Assembly: GCA_902168205.1 (NCBI GenBank)
Contig: CABHOK010000018.1
Span: 268,478 to 332,477, forward strand
Direction: 5' to 3'
DNA length: 64,000 bases
Origin: an uncultured Chitinophaga sp.
GTDB lineage: Bacteria; Bacteroidota; Bacteroidia; Cytophagales; Cyclobacteriaceae
Shown: piece after piece, positions 1 through 8,265 of the stretch
Layout: every line of letters starts with the position of its first letter
Position numbering within the stretch: the stretch's first letter is position 1
Program-made: the position numbers and the translations under genes
The notes under the pieces: generated by a model
What the model saw: the letters and a program-made list of their open reading frames with translations, nothing else
The model's database searches: none
What the model was told of the DNA's origin: nothing

Positions 1-548
1 GCTTCCGATTTTTTGGAGTCGAATAACTTTTCAAGATCTGCGGAGATGAGATATTCCAGCTTGTCATCTTCCAGGTTATGAAGTTTGGTAGCCCCCGGTG
101 TAATCAATAACTTTTTACCGATCGCGGTAGGATTGGAATGCGAAAATATAGTCGCCAATGCAACCGGGGCATTCATTTTAATAATCGACTCAAAGAAGCG
201 TGTAGGGTTATCGTTGTCTGCAGGATCAACCGGCTCGATCAGTACATCGATCACTCCGTTGCAGCCTAATCCGATGCCGAGGTTTTGATTGCTCTCTTCA
301 CGGGTATCGTATGTCACCGTAACAGGTTGCTTGTCCGTCATTACCTGTCGTGCCTTTCGCAGGGCATCACCTTCCAGGCAGCCTCCGCTGATGGAGCCAA
401 CCCATTTACCATCGTCCATGATAAGCATGCGAGCACCCGGGCTTCTATACGATGAGCCTCTCACTTTAACAACTGTTGCCAATGCCGCTTTGCGTTGACT
501 GAAATCAATCTTCTTATATTCCTGCAGTATCGTTCTAAACTCCTTCAT
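1..548 (-). CDS. XdhC/CoxI family molybdenum hydroxylase maturation protein (partial, cut by left edge)
   Basis: The reading frame starts at ATG 548-546 and runs off the window with no stop, so only the first 182 residues are present. Two XdhC_CoxI hallmarks are visible: RSPGARML near residues 35-42 and GSISGGCLEG near 51-60. In this family the protein binds sulfurated molybdenum cofactor and loads it into xanthine-dehydrogenase-type enzymes. That fits its place as last visible gene of an operon encoding such an enzyme, 10 nt downstream of the DUF4440 gene. It acts in the cytoplasm before Tat export of the large subunit. The C-terminal Rossmann-like domain would lie outside the window. Confidence 0.9.
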   Translation of the reverse strand, partial: MKEFRTILQEYKKIDFSQRKAALATVVKVRGSSYRSPGARMLIMDDGKWVGSISGGCLEGDALRKARQVMTDKQPVTVTYDTREESNQNLGIGLGCNGVIDVLIEPVDPADNDNPTRFFESIIKMNAPVALATIFSHSNPTAIGKKLLITPGATKLHNLEDDKLEYLISADLEKLFDSKKSE

Positions 549-558
549 CACTGTACAT

Positions 559-1008
559 TTACTTACGAACTACCTTATCGCCAGAGGTATGAGAGGCTAT
601 CGCTTTCCAGATGCCGTTGCGTTTTATAAGAACGTTGGATGACTGGTATATAAACTCATAGTCACCCTTGTCATCTTTACTTTGTATAACGCCCGTACCC
701 GAAACAATAGCAGTATTGTTTTCAAATATATCCAGCCGTTTTATGTTGAACTTAAATGATTTATAAGCGGGCTTGTTCTTCTTTATATAGGCCAGCTCTT
801 CTTTCTTGCTAGACCATTCACCATCAGATCCAATCATCTTGAATTCATCGGCCAGGATTCTGTCTAATAGCACCGTGTCCTGCTCCCGGTATGCCTTGGG
901 CCATTCTACTTCTTTCAGGTGGCGTAGTGCCTTCTCATCTTCAGCCTTGGTTTGTGCAAGGCTATACCATGCCGGCAGCAGGAATGAAAAGAACAGAATC
1001 CACTTCAT
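559..1008 (-). CDS. DUF4440 / SnoaL-like protein with signal peptide
   Basis: This is a 149-residue protein. Residues 1-19 form a signal peptide ending ...WYSLAQ, so it is probably periplasmic. The rest resembles the NTF2-like DUF4440 fold: an N-terminal helix with ADEFKMIGSDGEW, then VSGTGVIQSKDDKG and SNVLIKRNGIWKAIASH near the end. The substrate is unknown; such folds act as small-molecule binding pockets or simple enzymes. It lies 13 nt downstream of a cytochrome c gene and 10 nt upstream of xdhC. That placement suggests an accessory role in the molybdenum hydroxylase operon, but this is inference from position only. Confidence 0.75.
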   Translation of the reverse strand: MKWILFFSFLLPAWYSLAQTKAEDEKALRHLKEVEWPKAYREQDTVLLDRILADEFKMIGSDGEWSSKKEELAYIKKNKPAYKSFKFNIKRLDIFENNTAIVSGTGVIQSKDDKGDYEFIYQSSNVLIKRNGIWKAIASHTSGDKVVRK

Positions 1009-1021
1009 ATATAGGCGTATA

Positions 1022-1438
1022 TTATCGCGCTGTTTTTACTTCTTCCGGCTTAACCGCATCGCCTTTGTTACCCCACGAGTTGCGTACGTAGTTCAATACA
1101 TCGCTAACTTCTTCGTCTGTGAGCTCAACGCCAGGCATGTCTCCATTGTAAGTAACGCCATTAACTTTTATCTCTCCGCTTACACCGTGAATCACCTGTT
1201 GTATCGAACGTTTTTTGTCGGCCATCAGGTAGTCTGATTTAGCCAGGGGAGGAAATACACCTTCCATACCTTCACCCTGTTCCATGTGGCAGTTCATACA
1301 CTGCGCAGTATATACTTCTTTGCCCTTGGTTATACTTGCTTTCAAATCAAATTTTGGTTTTTGCTGAAAAGCTGTTAGCGAAAATCCGGTAGCGGCAATG
1401 GCAGCAGCGGTTACAAAATAATTTACCTTCATCTTCAT
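1022..1438 (-). CDS. Periplasmic c-type cytochrome (single haem)
   Basis: This is a 138-residue protein with an N-terminal export signal (residues 1-24). One haem-binding motif, CMNCH, lies at residues 47-51, and a Met in NGDMPGV is the likely sixth ligand. The family is class I mono-haem cytochrome c. It is encoded 77 nt downstream of the molybdopterin subunit gene, which has no flavin partner, so the cytochrome is the likely electron acceptor passing electrons to the respiratory chain. It is a paralogue of the lipoprotein cytochrome at 5743-6213: both share PPLAKSDY, a VNG segment and a MPG ligand region. Confidence 0.9.
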   Translation of the reverse strand: MKMKVNYFVTAAAIAATGFSLTAFQQKPKFDLKASITKGKEVYTAQCMNCHMEQGEGMEGVFPPLAKSDYLMADKKRSIQQVIHGVSGEIKVNGVTYNGDMPGVELTDEEVSDVLNYVRNSWGNKGDAVKPEEVKTAR

Positions 1439-1515
1439 GCGTTATGTTCTGTTCTTCTGTTTCTAAAGAAATATTTATATTCTTTATACGAGGGCTTTAT
1501 CTAACTATATATAAA

Positions 1516-3684
1516 CTATACTTCTTCAAGATTGAACGGCAGCTTGCGAATTCGCTTCGAAGTAAGATCGAATATCGCATTGGTCAGTGCGGGTGCAATA
1601 GGAGGTAAGCTTGGTTCACCAACACCTCCGGCCTTCTCGTCATTTTCCATAATGTGAATTTCAATTTCAGGAGTGTCCGTAATGCGTGGCATTTTATAGG
1701 TATTGAAATTCTGCTCTACAGCTTTGCCATCTTTAAAGTGTGTGGCATGTGTAACCGCAGCGCCAAGTCCCATAATTATACTTCCTTCAATTTGAGCTTT
1801 AATGATGTCAGGGTTTACATACCATCCACAATCCATCACAGCCCATACTTTATCAATCTTAACTTTTCCATCAGCTTTCTTCGATACCTTCACTACTTCA
1901 CCTACTATACTCGAAAAACTTTCAGCGATAGCAACGCCATAACCTTCACCTTTCTTTCGGTTCTTCCATCCGGAAACTTCTTCCAGTTTGTTAATCAGTT
2001 CATGATAGCGTCCATCATGCAAATGAGGTCTTCTGAAATCAAGCGGATCTTTTCCCGCTTTCGCAGCCAGCTCATCCATGAAACTTTCCATCGCGAATGC
2101 GTTTGTAGAAGCATATACTGAGCGCCACCACATTACCGGTATAGGTACATCCAGCGGACTATCAGAGAAGCTATAGTGCTGCAGTGAATTCAGGTACGTT
2201 TCCAGGAAACCTTCAGTAGCCGAACCGTTGTACGATTTCTTGTCAGCATTGGGCCACTGGTGATCCATGTTCTGGCCGGCCGTACGCATTATATAGGACT
2301 CTATATTTCCATTCGCATTAACAGAGCCTTTGCAATGATACATCATACCCGGACGGAACGGACCTTGTGTAGTATCATCTTCACGTGTCCACACAACTTG
2401 TACCGGGGCCTTAACTTCTTTTGAAATAACAGCGGCTTCGTGTGGATAATCCATAAACGCTTTACGTCCGAAACCTCCACCGAGGAAAGTCATGTTAACG
2501 ATGATTTTTTCTTTCGGCAAGCTTAACAGGTTGCTCAGGAAATCCTGAACCCAATCCGGTCCTTGTATAGGTCCCCATATTTCAACTTTATCGTCCTGGT
2601 AATGTGCTACACAGTTAAGGGGTTCCATGCACGCATGCGACTCGTATGGAGTTTCATAAGTCGCTTCGATTTTATTTTCTGATTTTTGATATACAACTTC
2701 AGCATCTCCTTTGGTGCGCACCGAAAGACTGTTGTTACTCTTCAGTGCGTCACTCATGCGGGCGTAGAGTTGCTCGGTGCTCAGGTGTTCAAAACCAGAG
2801 TCATCCCATTCTACTTTCAATACTTTTCTTCCCTGCATGGCAGACCACAGATTGTCGGCAACCACGGCAACACCTTCACGAAATGTATTGAACACACTCA
2901 TCTTTACCGGTATCACATGTTTTACTCCGGGTACTTTTTTTGTTTCAGTATCATCGAAGCTTTTTACTTTACCATGAAAGCGCGGGTTACGTTCAACCAC
3001 TGCATATAGCATACCCGGTAATTTTTTATCGAGGCCAAATATAGCCGAACCATTTGTTTTCAGTGGAGTATCCTGCCGGGGTAATGGCTTGCGTATAATT
3101 TTATACTCTTCCGGTAATTTCAGTTTTACATTTTTTGGAGCTTCCAGTTTGGATGCTTCCTGAACCAGTTCACCATAATGGAATTTCTTGCCAGATGGTT
3201 TATGAATTACGCGTCCGCCTTCTGCGTAGCATTCTGCTTTGGATACATTCCATTTTTTAGCAGCGGCTTCGATCAGCATTTCGCGTGCTGTAGCACTTAG
3301 CTTTAAAAGTTTTTTATAGGTACCGCGTATCGTTGAACTTCCACCGGTAATCTGACTTCCATACTTCGCGTTGTTACCCTGCGCGAAGACTATATTTATA
3401 TCGCTCAGGTTTACTTCCAGTTCTTCGGCTATCATTTGTGGAACAGATTGAAAAGAACCTTGTCCCATTTCAGAGCGGTGATTGGTAATGGTAACTTTAC
3501 CATTGGTATCAATGGTTATCCAGGCGTTCATTTCAATGCCCAGGTTTTCTGCCGCTTCCGGAGTTATAATCTCGGCTTCTTTACCCGCAGCCTGCGAGTA
3601 AAGCCCCAAGGTTAATGCAGCACCGGTAAGACTGGAGAATTTAATAAAATTTCTCCGTGATATATTTTTAGATATTGCTTCCAT
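1516..3684 (-). CDS. Xanthine dehydrogenase family molybdopterin-binding subunit, Tat-exported (IorB-like)
   Basis: This 722-residue protein starts with a Tat signal (SRRNFIKFSS at residues 9-18 followed by a hydrophobic stretch). It has the arrangement of the isoquinoline 1-oxidoreductase beta-subunit / periplasmic aldehyde dehydrogenase group. Visible molybdopterin-site motifs are GGGFGRKAF in the middle and GVGEPSLPPIAPAL near the C-terminus, where the Glu of GVGEP is the family's catalytic base. It should hydroxylate an aldehyde or N-heterocycle in the periplasm. The substrate cannot be read from sequence. It pairs with the 2Fe-2S subunit upstream (101-nt gap). There is no FAD subunit, so electrons probably leave through the adjacent cytochrome c. 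Confidence 0.92.
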   Translation of the reverse strand: MEAISKNISRRNFIKFSSLTGAALTLGLYSQAAGKEAEIITPEAAENLGIEMNAWITIDTNGKVTITNHRSEMGQGSFQSVPQMIAEELEVNLSDINIVFAQGNNAKYGSQITGGSSTIRGTYKKLLKLSATAREMLIEAAAKKWNVSKAECYAEGGRVIHKPSGKKFHYGELVQEASKLEAPKNVKLKLPEEYKIIRKPLPRQDTPLKTNGSAIFGLDKKLPGMLYAVVERNPRFHGKVKSFDDTETKKVPGVKHVIPVKMSVFNTFREGVAVVADNLWSAMQGRKVLKVEWDDSGFEHLSTEQLYARMSDALKSNNSLSVRTKGDAEVVYQKSENKIEATYETPYESHACMEPLNCVAHYQDDKVEIWGPIQGPDWVQDFLSNLLSLPKEKIIVNMTFLGGGFGRKAFMDYPHEAAVISKEVKAPVQVVWTREDDTTQGPFRPGMMYHCKGSVNANGNIESYIMRTAGQNMDHQWPNADKKSYNGSATEGFLETYLNSLQHYSFSDSPLDVPIPVMWWRSVYASTNAFAMESFMDELAAKAGKDPLDFRRPHLHDGRYHELINKLEEVSGWKNRKKGEGYGVAIAESFSSIVGEVVKVSKKADGKVKIDKVWAVMDCGWYVNPDIIKAQIEGSIIMGLGAAVTHATHFKDGKAVEQNFNTYKMPRITDTPEIEIHIMENDEKAGGVGEPSLPPIAPALTNAIFDLTSKRIRKLPFNLEEV

Positions 3685-3785
3685 GGTATAGCTGTAAAAG
3701 TATATATGTAAAGTATAAACAATGATGTAATGCCAGCAACAGGACAGACTATATATAGTCCTGATCTTACTGAAAGCATCAATGT

Positions 3786-4265
3786 TTATTTGATGCTCGC
3801 TTTTTGATTCATCAGTTGTGAAGCGGCTTTAATCGCTTTACGAATGCGTGGGTATGTACCGCAGCGGCAGATGTGTCCCTGCATAGCGGTGTCGATATCT
3901 TTATCGGTTGGATTAGGCGTTTTCTTGAGTAAAGCAGTTGCCGCCATGATCTGGCCGGACTGGCAATAGCCACATTGAGGTACCTGCTCGGCAATCCAGG
4001 CTTGTTGCACCGGGTGTGAGTTGTCAGTCGAAAGTCCTTCGATCGTAACAATATCTTTGTTGGCTGCGGCAGATACCGGGATGGAGCATGAGCGCACCGG
4101 TGTACCTCCGAGGTGTACTGTGCAGGCTCCGCATTGAGCAATACCACAACCATACTTAGTGCCGGTTAATCCTACTACATCGCGTATAGCCCAGAGTAGT
4201 GGCATTTTAGGATCAACATCTACCGTATGTGTTTTGTTGTTGATTTTAAGCGTGAGAGATGCCAT
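3786..4265 (-). CDS. (2Fe-2S)-binding subunit of molybdenum hydroxylase (IorA-like)
   Basis: This 159-residue protein has both iron-sulfur cluster sites of the small subunit. A plant-ferredoxin-type site uses C40, C45, C48 and C60. A helical site uses C98, C101, C133 and C135 (CGYCQSGQ and CRCGTYPR). The length is normal for the family. There is no signal peptide, which is typical: the subunit is carried across the membrane by its Tat-tagged partner. It is the first gene of the minus-strand operon and moves electrons from the molybdenum centre toward the cytochrome. A Crp/Fnr-like palindrome lies 56 bp upstream of the start. Confidence 0.93.
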   Translation of the reverse strand: MASLTLKINNKTHTVDVDPKMPLLWAIRDVVGLTGTKYGCGIAQCGACTVHLGGTPVRSCSIPVSAAANKDIVTIEGLSTDNSHPVQQAWIAEQVPQCGYCQSGQIMAATALLKKTPNPTDKDIDTAMQGHICRCGTYPRIRKAIKAASQLMNQKASIK

Positions 4266-4320
4266 GATAGTTATTTTGGGTTGGAATTAAGGAAAGTTAC
4301 GAAATTACCCGGAACGTGTT

Positions 4321-4334
4321 GTCACCCAAGTGAC
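4321..4334. promoter_or_regulatory. Crp/Fnr-type palindrome upstream of the molybdenum hydroxylase operon
   Basis: GTCAC, four bases, then GTGAC form a perfect inverted repeat, preceded by TT. This is the shape of sites bound by Crp/Fnr-family dimers (TGTCAC-n4-GTGACA class). It lies between the 2Fe-2S gene (minus, starts at 4265) and the DUF2141 gene (plus, starts at 4492). A Crp/Fnr gene is present at 8266-8949, but the link between the two is inference. Confidence 0.45.
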
Positions 4335-4491
4335 GGAGAGTTAACCGCGGGATTCAAAAAAATGCTTATGACGTATGAACGGTTATTTGTGGAAGACGAA
4401 AGACATGATAAATTCTGGCATAATTTTTTGAATACACCGCGAAACAGATAGCGCTAAAGTGTTATATATTTCAAAACTTAAACAGATCAGT

Positions 4492-4917
4492 ATGAAAAAG
4501 AGTATGATGTTGTGCCTGATGTTGTGTGCAGGAATAAGTGTAATGGCACAGACGAAGTTGCAGGTAACGGTAAAGAAAATTAAAGGACATAAGGGAGATA
4601 TTCTGGTAGGCTTGTTCGATAACGACAAGGACTTCCCGAGAAATGCCAGGGAAGGTAAAATTGCCAAAGCATCGGGCGATGAAGTTACGGTGGTATTTGA
4701 AAATCTTAAACCCGGAAAGTATGCCGTAAGTGTTTTGCACGATGCCAACCGGAATAAGGATATGGATAAAAATAAACTCGGTATACCGAAAGAAGGCTTT
4801 GGCTTTTCGAACAATGCCATGGGCGCTGTCGGACCTCCATCCTTCGAAAAAGCCCAGATCGATCTGCAGCCAGACCAAAAAGACCTCGACATCAGCATCG
4901 ACATGAAGTATATGTAG
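4492..4917 (+). CDS. DUF2141 domain-containing secreted protein
   Basis: This is a 141-residue protein. The start at 4492 is chosen because it gives a clean signal peptide (MKKSMMLCLMLCAGISVMAQ); an upstream in-frame start would add 11 residues ahead of the signal. The mature part matches DUF2141: a beta-rich region with GDILVGLFDNDKDFP, then GKYAVSVLHDANRNKDMDKN, then GIPKEGFGFSNNA. Function is unknown; the fold is a small periplasmic or surface beta-sandwich, and the Asp-rich DANRNKDMDKN segment looks able to bind a cation. It stands alone, convergent with the TPR gene at 4960. Confidence 0.85.
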   Translation: MKKSMMLCLMLCAGISVMAQTKLQVTVKKIKGHKGDILVGLFDNDKDFPRNAREGKIAKASGDEVTVVFENLKPGKYAVSVLHDANRNKDMDKNKLGIPKEGFGFSNNAMGAVGPPSFEKAQIDLQPDQKDLDISIDMKYM

Positions 4918-4959
4918 GAGCTGTACGTGCACACGTAAACACCTACACGCGTATCAACA

Positions 4960-5739
4960 TCATTCAATTTCGCGCAGTAACTGCGAACAACGTTCCTTGC
5001 GCGGCAAATCATCAGGCTCCTTCGGAGGCAAAGCAAGAGCTTGCTTCAGGAGCCTGATTGCTTTTTCATCCTCCCCTTCATAGTGACAAGCCGAAGCTTC
5101 TCCGAAAAGAAAGAGTATAGTATTAGGTTGAAGTATACTTGCCTTTTTGAAATTCTCGATCGCAGCTTCCATCGATATACCATCGGGTAAACCACCAAAG
5201 AAAAGCTTGCAGGCCATTTGTTCAATCCAGGTGAGGCGTGCCAATTCAAAGTGCCACTTGCCGAGTATAAAATAAGCCGGGGCAAAGGTAGAATCCAGTT
5301 TCAAAAGTGTCTCAGCTTCCAGGCGTATCGTTTTCGCATCCTGAATTTTTTCGCGTGGCGAGCCCGCTACTTCGGTCATCAGTCCGATAGCGATAATATA
5401 GGCTAAATGTGTTTCCGTATTGTTTTTGTCTAACGCTATAGCACGCACTGCATACGCCTTGGCGCGTGCATAATAGTTCTGCTTGTCTTCTTTCTTATCG
5501 AGTGGTAAACGTCCGCCAATGTTTGATAGCATGCGACTGGCATGTGTTAGTGCTTGCGCGTGATTGGGGTGCGTCTTGATGAATAACTCATACTTCTGCA
5601 AAGCAGGCTCAACTTTGAAATCTTTTTCAAGAACAAGTCCTTCGGAAAAAAGATCAGGCGTTTGCCCGAATGAGGAGAAGAAGATAAAGTATAGAACAAC
5701 TATACTTCCGGTAAATTTAGTCATGCGTCCCTCTCTCAA
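4960..5739 (-). CDS. TPR-repeat protein with signal peptide
   Basis: This protein of about 259 residues has an N-terminal hydrophobic signal ending ...FFSSFGQ. The start could also be the internal Met at 5724. The body is helical with tetratricopeptide-like repeats: A.KYELF...HPNHAQALTHASRML, an ALDKNNTETHLAY repeat, LKLDSTFAPAYFILGKWHFELA and DEKAIRLLKQALAL. It is probably a periplasmic scaffold. It lies 3 nt downstream of the cytochrome c lipoprotein gene and closes the MOSC-HemJ-SCO-cytochrome operon, so a role in assembling respiratory components is plausible but unproven. Confidence 0.8.
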   Translation of the reverse strand: MREGRMTKFTGSIVVLYFIFFSSFGQTPDLFSEGLVLEKDFKVEPALQKYELFIKTHPNHAQALTHASRMLSNIGGRLPLDKKEDKQNYYARAKAYAVRAIALDKNNTETHLAYIIAIGLMTEVAGSPREKIQDAKTIRLEAETLLKLDSTFAPAYFILGKWHFELARLTWIEQMACKLFFGGLPDGISMEAAIENFKKASILQPNTILFLFGEASACHYEGEDEKAIRLLKQALALPPKEPDDLPRKERCSQLLREIE

Positions 5740-5742
5740 ATT

Positions 5743-6213
5743 TTATTTAGATACAGATCCTTCCTTGCAATTATCCAGTATCCGGCTTACATCTTGTAAC
5801 TCGATGCTGTCGCGTTGGTGTTCCCAGGTATTATACAGATAGGTTGCAATCTCGGCTATCTCCAGGTCAGAGAGGGAAGGTATACCGGGCATAGCCTTGT
5901 TGAAACTTTTTCCATTTACGGTAAGCTCGCCTTCCATGCCATAGCGCATCAGGCAGATTACCGATTCAAAATTAGTATCGACATAATCAGACTTGGCCAG
6001 GGGCGGATATAGCAGGCCGAGCCCGGTTCCATTTTTCTGGTGGCAGTTACTGCAATGCTTTATATAAAGCTGCTCACCGTGCACGTAGTACTGCTGTTGC
6101 TTAACAGAAGATGCAACTGAAATATTGGAATCAGATTTTTTACCTGAACAATATTGAAAACAGAATGCTAAAAGCAGAATGCCAAGAGCTATCGATATAT
6201 ACTGTATCTTCAT
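5743..6213 (-). CDS. Cytochrome c lipoprotein
   Basis: The start at 6213 (MKIQYISIALG...) gives a normal signal with a lipobox cysteine (C18 or C22, before SGKK). An upstream in-frame start would overlap the SCO gene and spoil the signal. The protein has about 156 residues. One haem motif, CSNCH, and a MPG segment that supplies the Met ligand are visible, so this is a class I mono-haem cytochrome c anchored to a membrane. It is a paralogue of the cytochrome at 1022-1438. It lies directly downstream of an SCO gene, whose family delivers copper to cytochrome oxidase, suggesting a respiratory electron-transfer job. Confidence 0.9.
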   Translation of the reverse strand: MKIQYISIALGILLLAFCFQYCSGKKSDSNISVASSVKQQQYYVHGEQLYIKHCSNCHQKNGTGLGLLYPPLAKSDYVDTNFESVICLMRYGMEGELTVNGKSFNKAMPGIPSLSDLEIAEIATYLYNTWEHQRDSIELQDVSRILDNCKEGSVSK

Positions 6214-6235
6214 CTTTACGCTTTCTGCTGCAAGC

Positions 6236-6886
6236 TTACTTGGCATACTCTTTCTTCAGGCGCTGAATTTCTGCGAGAAGGCGATTTACATCTTCTTCTT
6301 TTGTACCATCGTACTTGCCGCGTATTCTTTTGTCCTTGTCGATCAGCAGAAATGCACCGCTGTGAATGAAGCCATCCGGTTCGGACTTGTCTTCCATCGC
6401 GGTAGCGAAGTAACTGGTCTGCGCTATTTTATAGATGTCTTCTTTGGAGCCGGTAACAAAATGCCATTTGTTACTCTTCACACCGAGGCGCTCGGCATAG
6501 TCGTGCAGTAATCCAACCGTATCGTACTCCGGATCTATACTGTGCGAGAGCAGCAATACATCGGGTTCATTTTGAATCGAATCATATACCCGGAGCATTT
6601 GCGTTTTCATGATCGGACAAATGGTACGGCACGAAGTAAAGAAGAAGTCGGCTACATATATTTTGTCTTTAAACGTTTCGTTAGTAACAAATGCACTGTC
6701 CTGGTCAACAAACTTAAAGTCAGCAATGGTATGATATATAGTATCACCACCCTGTACTTCTTTTTCACCGAAGATCGGAAGAGCGGCTTCTTTCTTTTCT
6801 GTGCACGATGCGAACAGAAGACCTGCTGCCACCGCCAGGAACATTACAAATTTTACCACACTGTTATTTGCCATTGACTTAATCAT
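6236..6886 (-). CDS. SCO family copper chaperone / thiol-disulfide protein, lipoprotein
   Basis: This 216-residue protein has an N-terminal hydrophobic segment ending in a lipobox (FASC, C28). It shows the SCO metal site: CRTIC (C86 and C90) plus a distal histidine in GFIHSGAFLLID. SCO proteins bind copper and help assemble the CuA centre of cytochrome c oxidase, on the outer face of the membrane. The start could also be Met5 at 6874. It overlaps the end of the hemJ-like gene by 8 nt at the annotated start, which indicates translational coupling within the operon. Confidence 0.93.
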   Translation of the reverse strand: MIKSMANNSVVKFVMFLAVAAGLLFASCTEKKEAALPIFGEKEVQGGDTIYHTIADFKFVDQDSAFVTNETFKDKIYVADFFFTSCRTICPIMKTQMLRVYDSIQNEPDVLLLSHSIDPEYDTVGLLHDYAERLGVKSNKWHFVTGSKEDIYKIAQTSYFATAMEDKSEPDGFIHSGAFLLIDKDKRIRGKYDGTKEEDVNRLLAEIQRLKKEYAK

Positions 6887-7415
6887 CTTTTCTGAATTTT
6901 TTATAAACCTTCATGCCTGTCATAATCAGTATAACTACTGCGAGCAACCCTGCGAGTCCCCACAGCATGCTCAAGGCATTTTTTAATACGATCAAAAATA
7001 CAATACTGATCAAAAATAACGTAGACACTTCATTCCACAAACGCATTTGCTGCGATGTATATTTCACGGTTCCTTTTTTAAGTTGATTCAATATTATTTG
7101 CAACGAAACATGGTATAGATACAACAGGAAAACCAGCGTAAGCTTCATGTGCATAAAACCCATGCTTAGCCATTCAGGTTGATTGATGAGAAGCGATGTT
7201 CCCATCCCCAACGTAATAATAGCCGAAGGCCATGTAATGCCATACCACAGACGCGAAGCCATCAGGTTAAGTTGCCTTAAGAGTATACTCTTTTCAGGTT
7301 CCGGTTTAGCGTGCGATTCGATGATATATACAAAAAGCCTCGGCATATAGAAAAGTCCGGCAAACCACGTAACAATAAAAATGATGTGAACAGCTTTAAG
7401 ATAAAGGGACGTCAT
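6879..7415 (-). CDS. hemJ: HemJ-type protoporphyrinogen IX oxidase (CopD-like membrane protein)
   Basis: This is a protein of about 178 residues with four to five membrane segments. The N-terminus YLKAVHIIFIVTWFAGLFYMPRLFVY matches the HemJ/UPF0093 family, including the conserved His of KAVH and the FMHMKLTLVFLLYLYH segment. HemJ oxidises protoporphyrinogen IX to protoporphyrin IX in haem synthesis, in the inner membrane. The start at 7415 (MTSLYLK) is preferred because it aligns with the family; the upstream Met at 7439 would overlap the MOSC gene. It sits between MOSC and SCO genes, consistent with haem and cytochrome assembly. Confidence 0.88.
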   Translation of the reverse strand: MTSLYLKAVHIIFIVTWFAGLFYMPRLFVYIIESHAKPEPEKSILLRQLNLMASRLWYGITWPSAIITLGMGTSLLINQPEWLSMGFMHMKLTLVFLLYLYHVSLQIILNQLKKGTVKYTSQQMRLWNEVSTLFLISIVFLIVLKNALSMLWGLAGLLAVVILIMTGMKVYKKFRKDD

Positions 7416-7431
7416 GTGATCTGTATATAAA

Positions 7432-8229
7432 TTATCCAAGTGTTATTTTATCCCCGACTTTTACTTCTGTATGATGGGTTGCAACGAGGTTTTGTCCGAA
7501 ATATACTTTGCTATTCCGTGTGCGATACGATGCGAGTGTCTTCAACGGTTCAGCACCTTTCTCGGCAGTGTCTTGGTTCACCGTAGTGAGCACGCAACGT
7601 GCACAAGGTTTAACCGCTATAAAACCATTGCTGCCAATTTGAAAGTTCCGCCAGTGATCTTCTTCAAACGGCTCGCCCCCGGTAAAAACAAAATTAGGTC
7701 TGAAACGATTCATCGGCACTGGTTCTTTTAAGCGTGCATTCAGATCATCTAATGATGATTGTCCTATAATCAGAAACGGGTACGCATCGGCAAGACTTAC
7801 ATGTTCATCGTTTACTTTATAGGCGGGGTCAACGGGACGCTCATATTCTTCCGGGAAAAATACCAGTTTGCATTGGATGTCCAGGCGTTCGGTAAACCAT
7901 GCGCTATAGGTGGTATTTACTTCATGTGCCTGCACTATATTCTCCCATATCTGAACTGAAACGGCTGGTTCATTCAACGGTGGTACGATGGGTATAGTAA
8001 GTATGTCTTGGTGATGCTGTACGATAAGAGTGCTGTCGTTTATGGAAAGTTTGAACAACGCCATTTTGGGATATACACGCTGGGTCATAAATTTTCCGTT
8101 CTCGTCTACCAGCATAAACCGTCTGTCATATAAAAGACCTTTTTCAATAACTTTGCTGGATGATAAACGTATTCCTCCCAATGATTTCACCGGGTAAATC
8201 CAGATTTCACTAAGCGTTAACTCCTTCAT
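7432..8229 (-). CDS. MOSC domain protein (YcbX/mARC-like)
   Basis: This 265-residue protein has two domains. The N-terminal MOSC beta-barrel starts with SEIWIYPVKSLGGIRL and GLLYDRRFMLVDENG. The C-terminal MOSC domain contains NFVFTGGEPFEEDHW and CARCVLTTVNQDTAEKG, whose cysteine is the expected molybdenum ligand. The family binds sulfurated molybdenum cofactor and reduces N-hydroxylated compounds. It is cytoplasmic and heads the minus-strand operon with hemJ. It diverges from the Crp/Fnr gene with a 36-bp gap, so the two promoters must overlap. Confidence 0.9.
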   Translation of the reverse strand: MKELTLSEIWIYPVKSLGGIRLSSSKVIEKGLLYDRRFMLVDENGKFMTQRVYPKMALFKLSINDSTLIVQHHQDILTIPIVPPLNEPAVSVQIWENIVQAHEVNTTYSAWFTERLDIQCKLVFFPEEYERPVDPAYKVNDEHVSLADAYPFLIIGQSSLDDLNARLKEPVPMNRFRPNFVFTGGEPFEEDHWRNFQIGSNGFIAVKPCARCVLTTVNQDTAEKGAEPLKTLASYRTRNSKVYFGQNLVATHHTEVKVGDKITLG

Positions 8230-8265
8230 GCGGTATATCAGTAATTTTATATGAACTAGGCAGGT

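Noticed and set aside
1654..2121. Long plus-strand frame opposite the molybdopterin subunit
   Set aside because: Shadow of the strong minus-strand gene; no domain or plausible start.
4924..4937. Short palindrome TACGTG-CA-CACGTA between convergent genes
   Set aside because: Only 6-bp arms, no T-run, and no second copy seen; not strong enough for a terminator or operator call.
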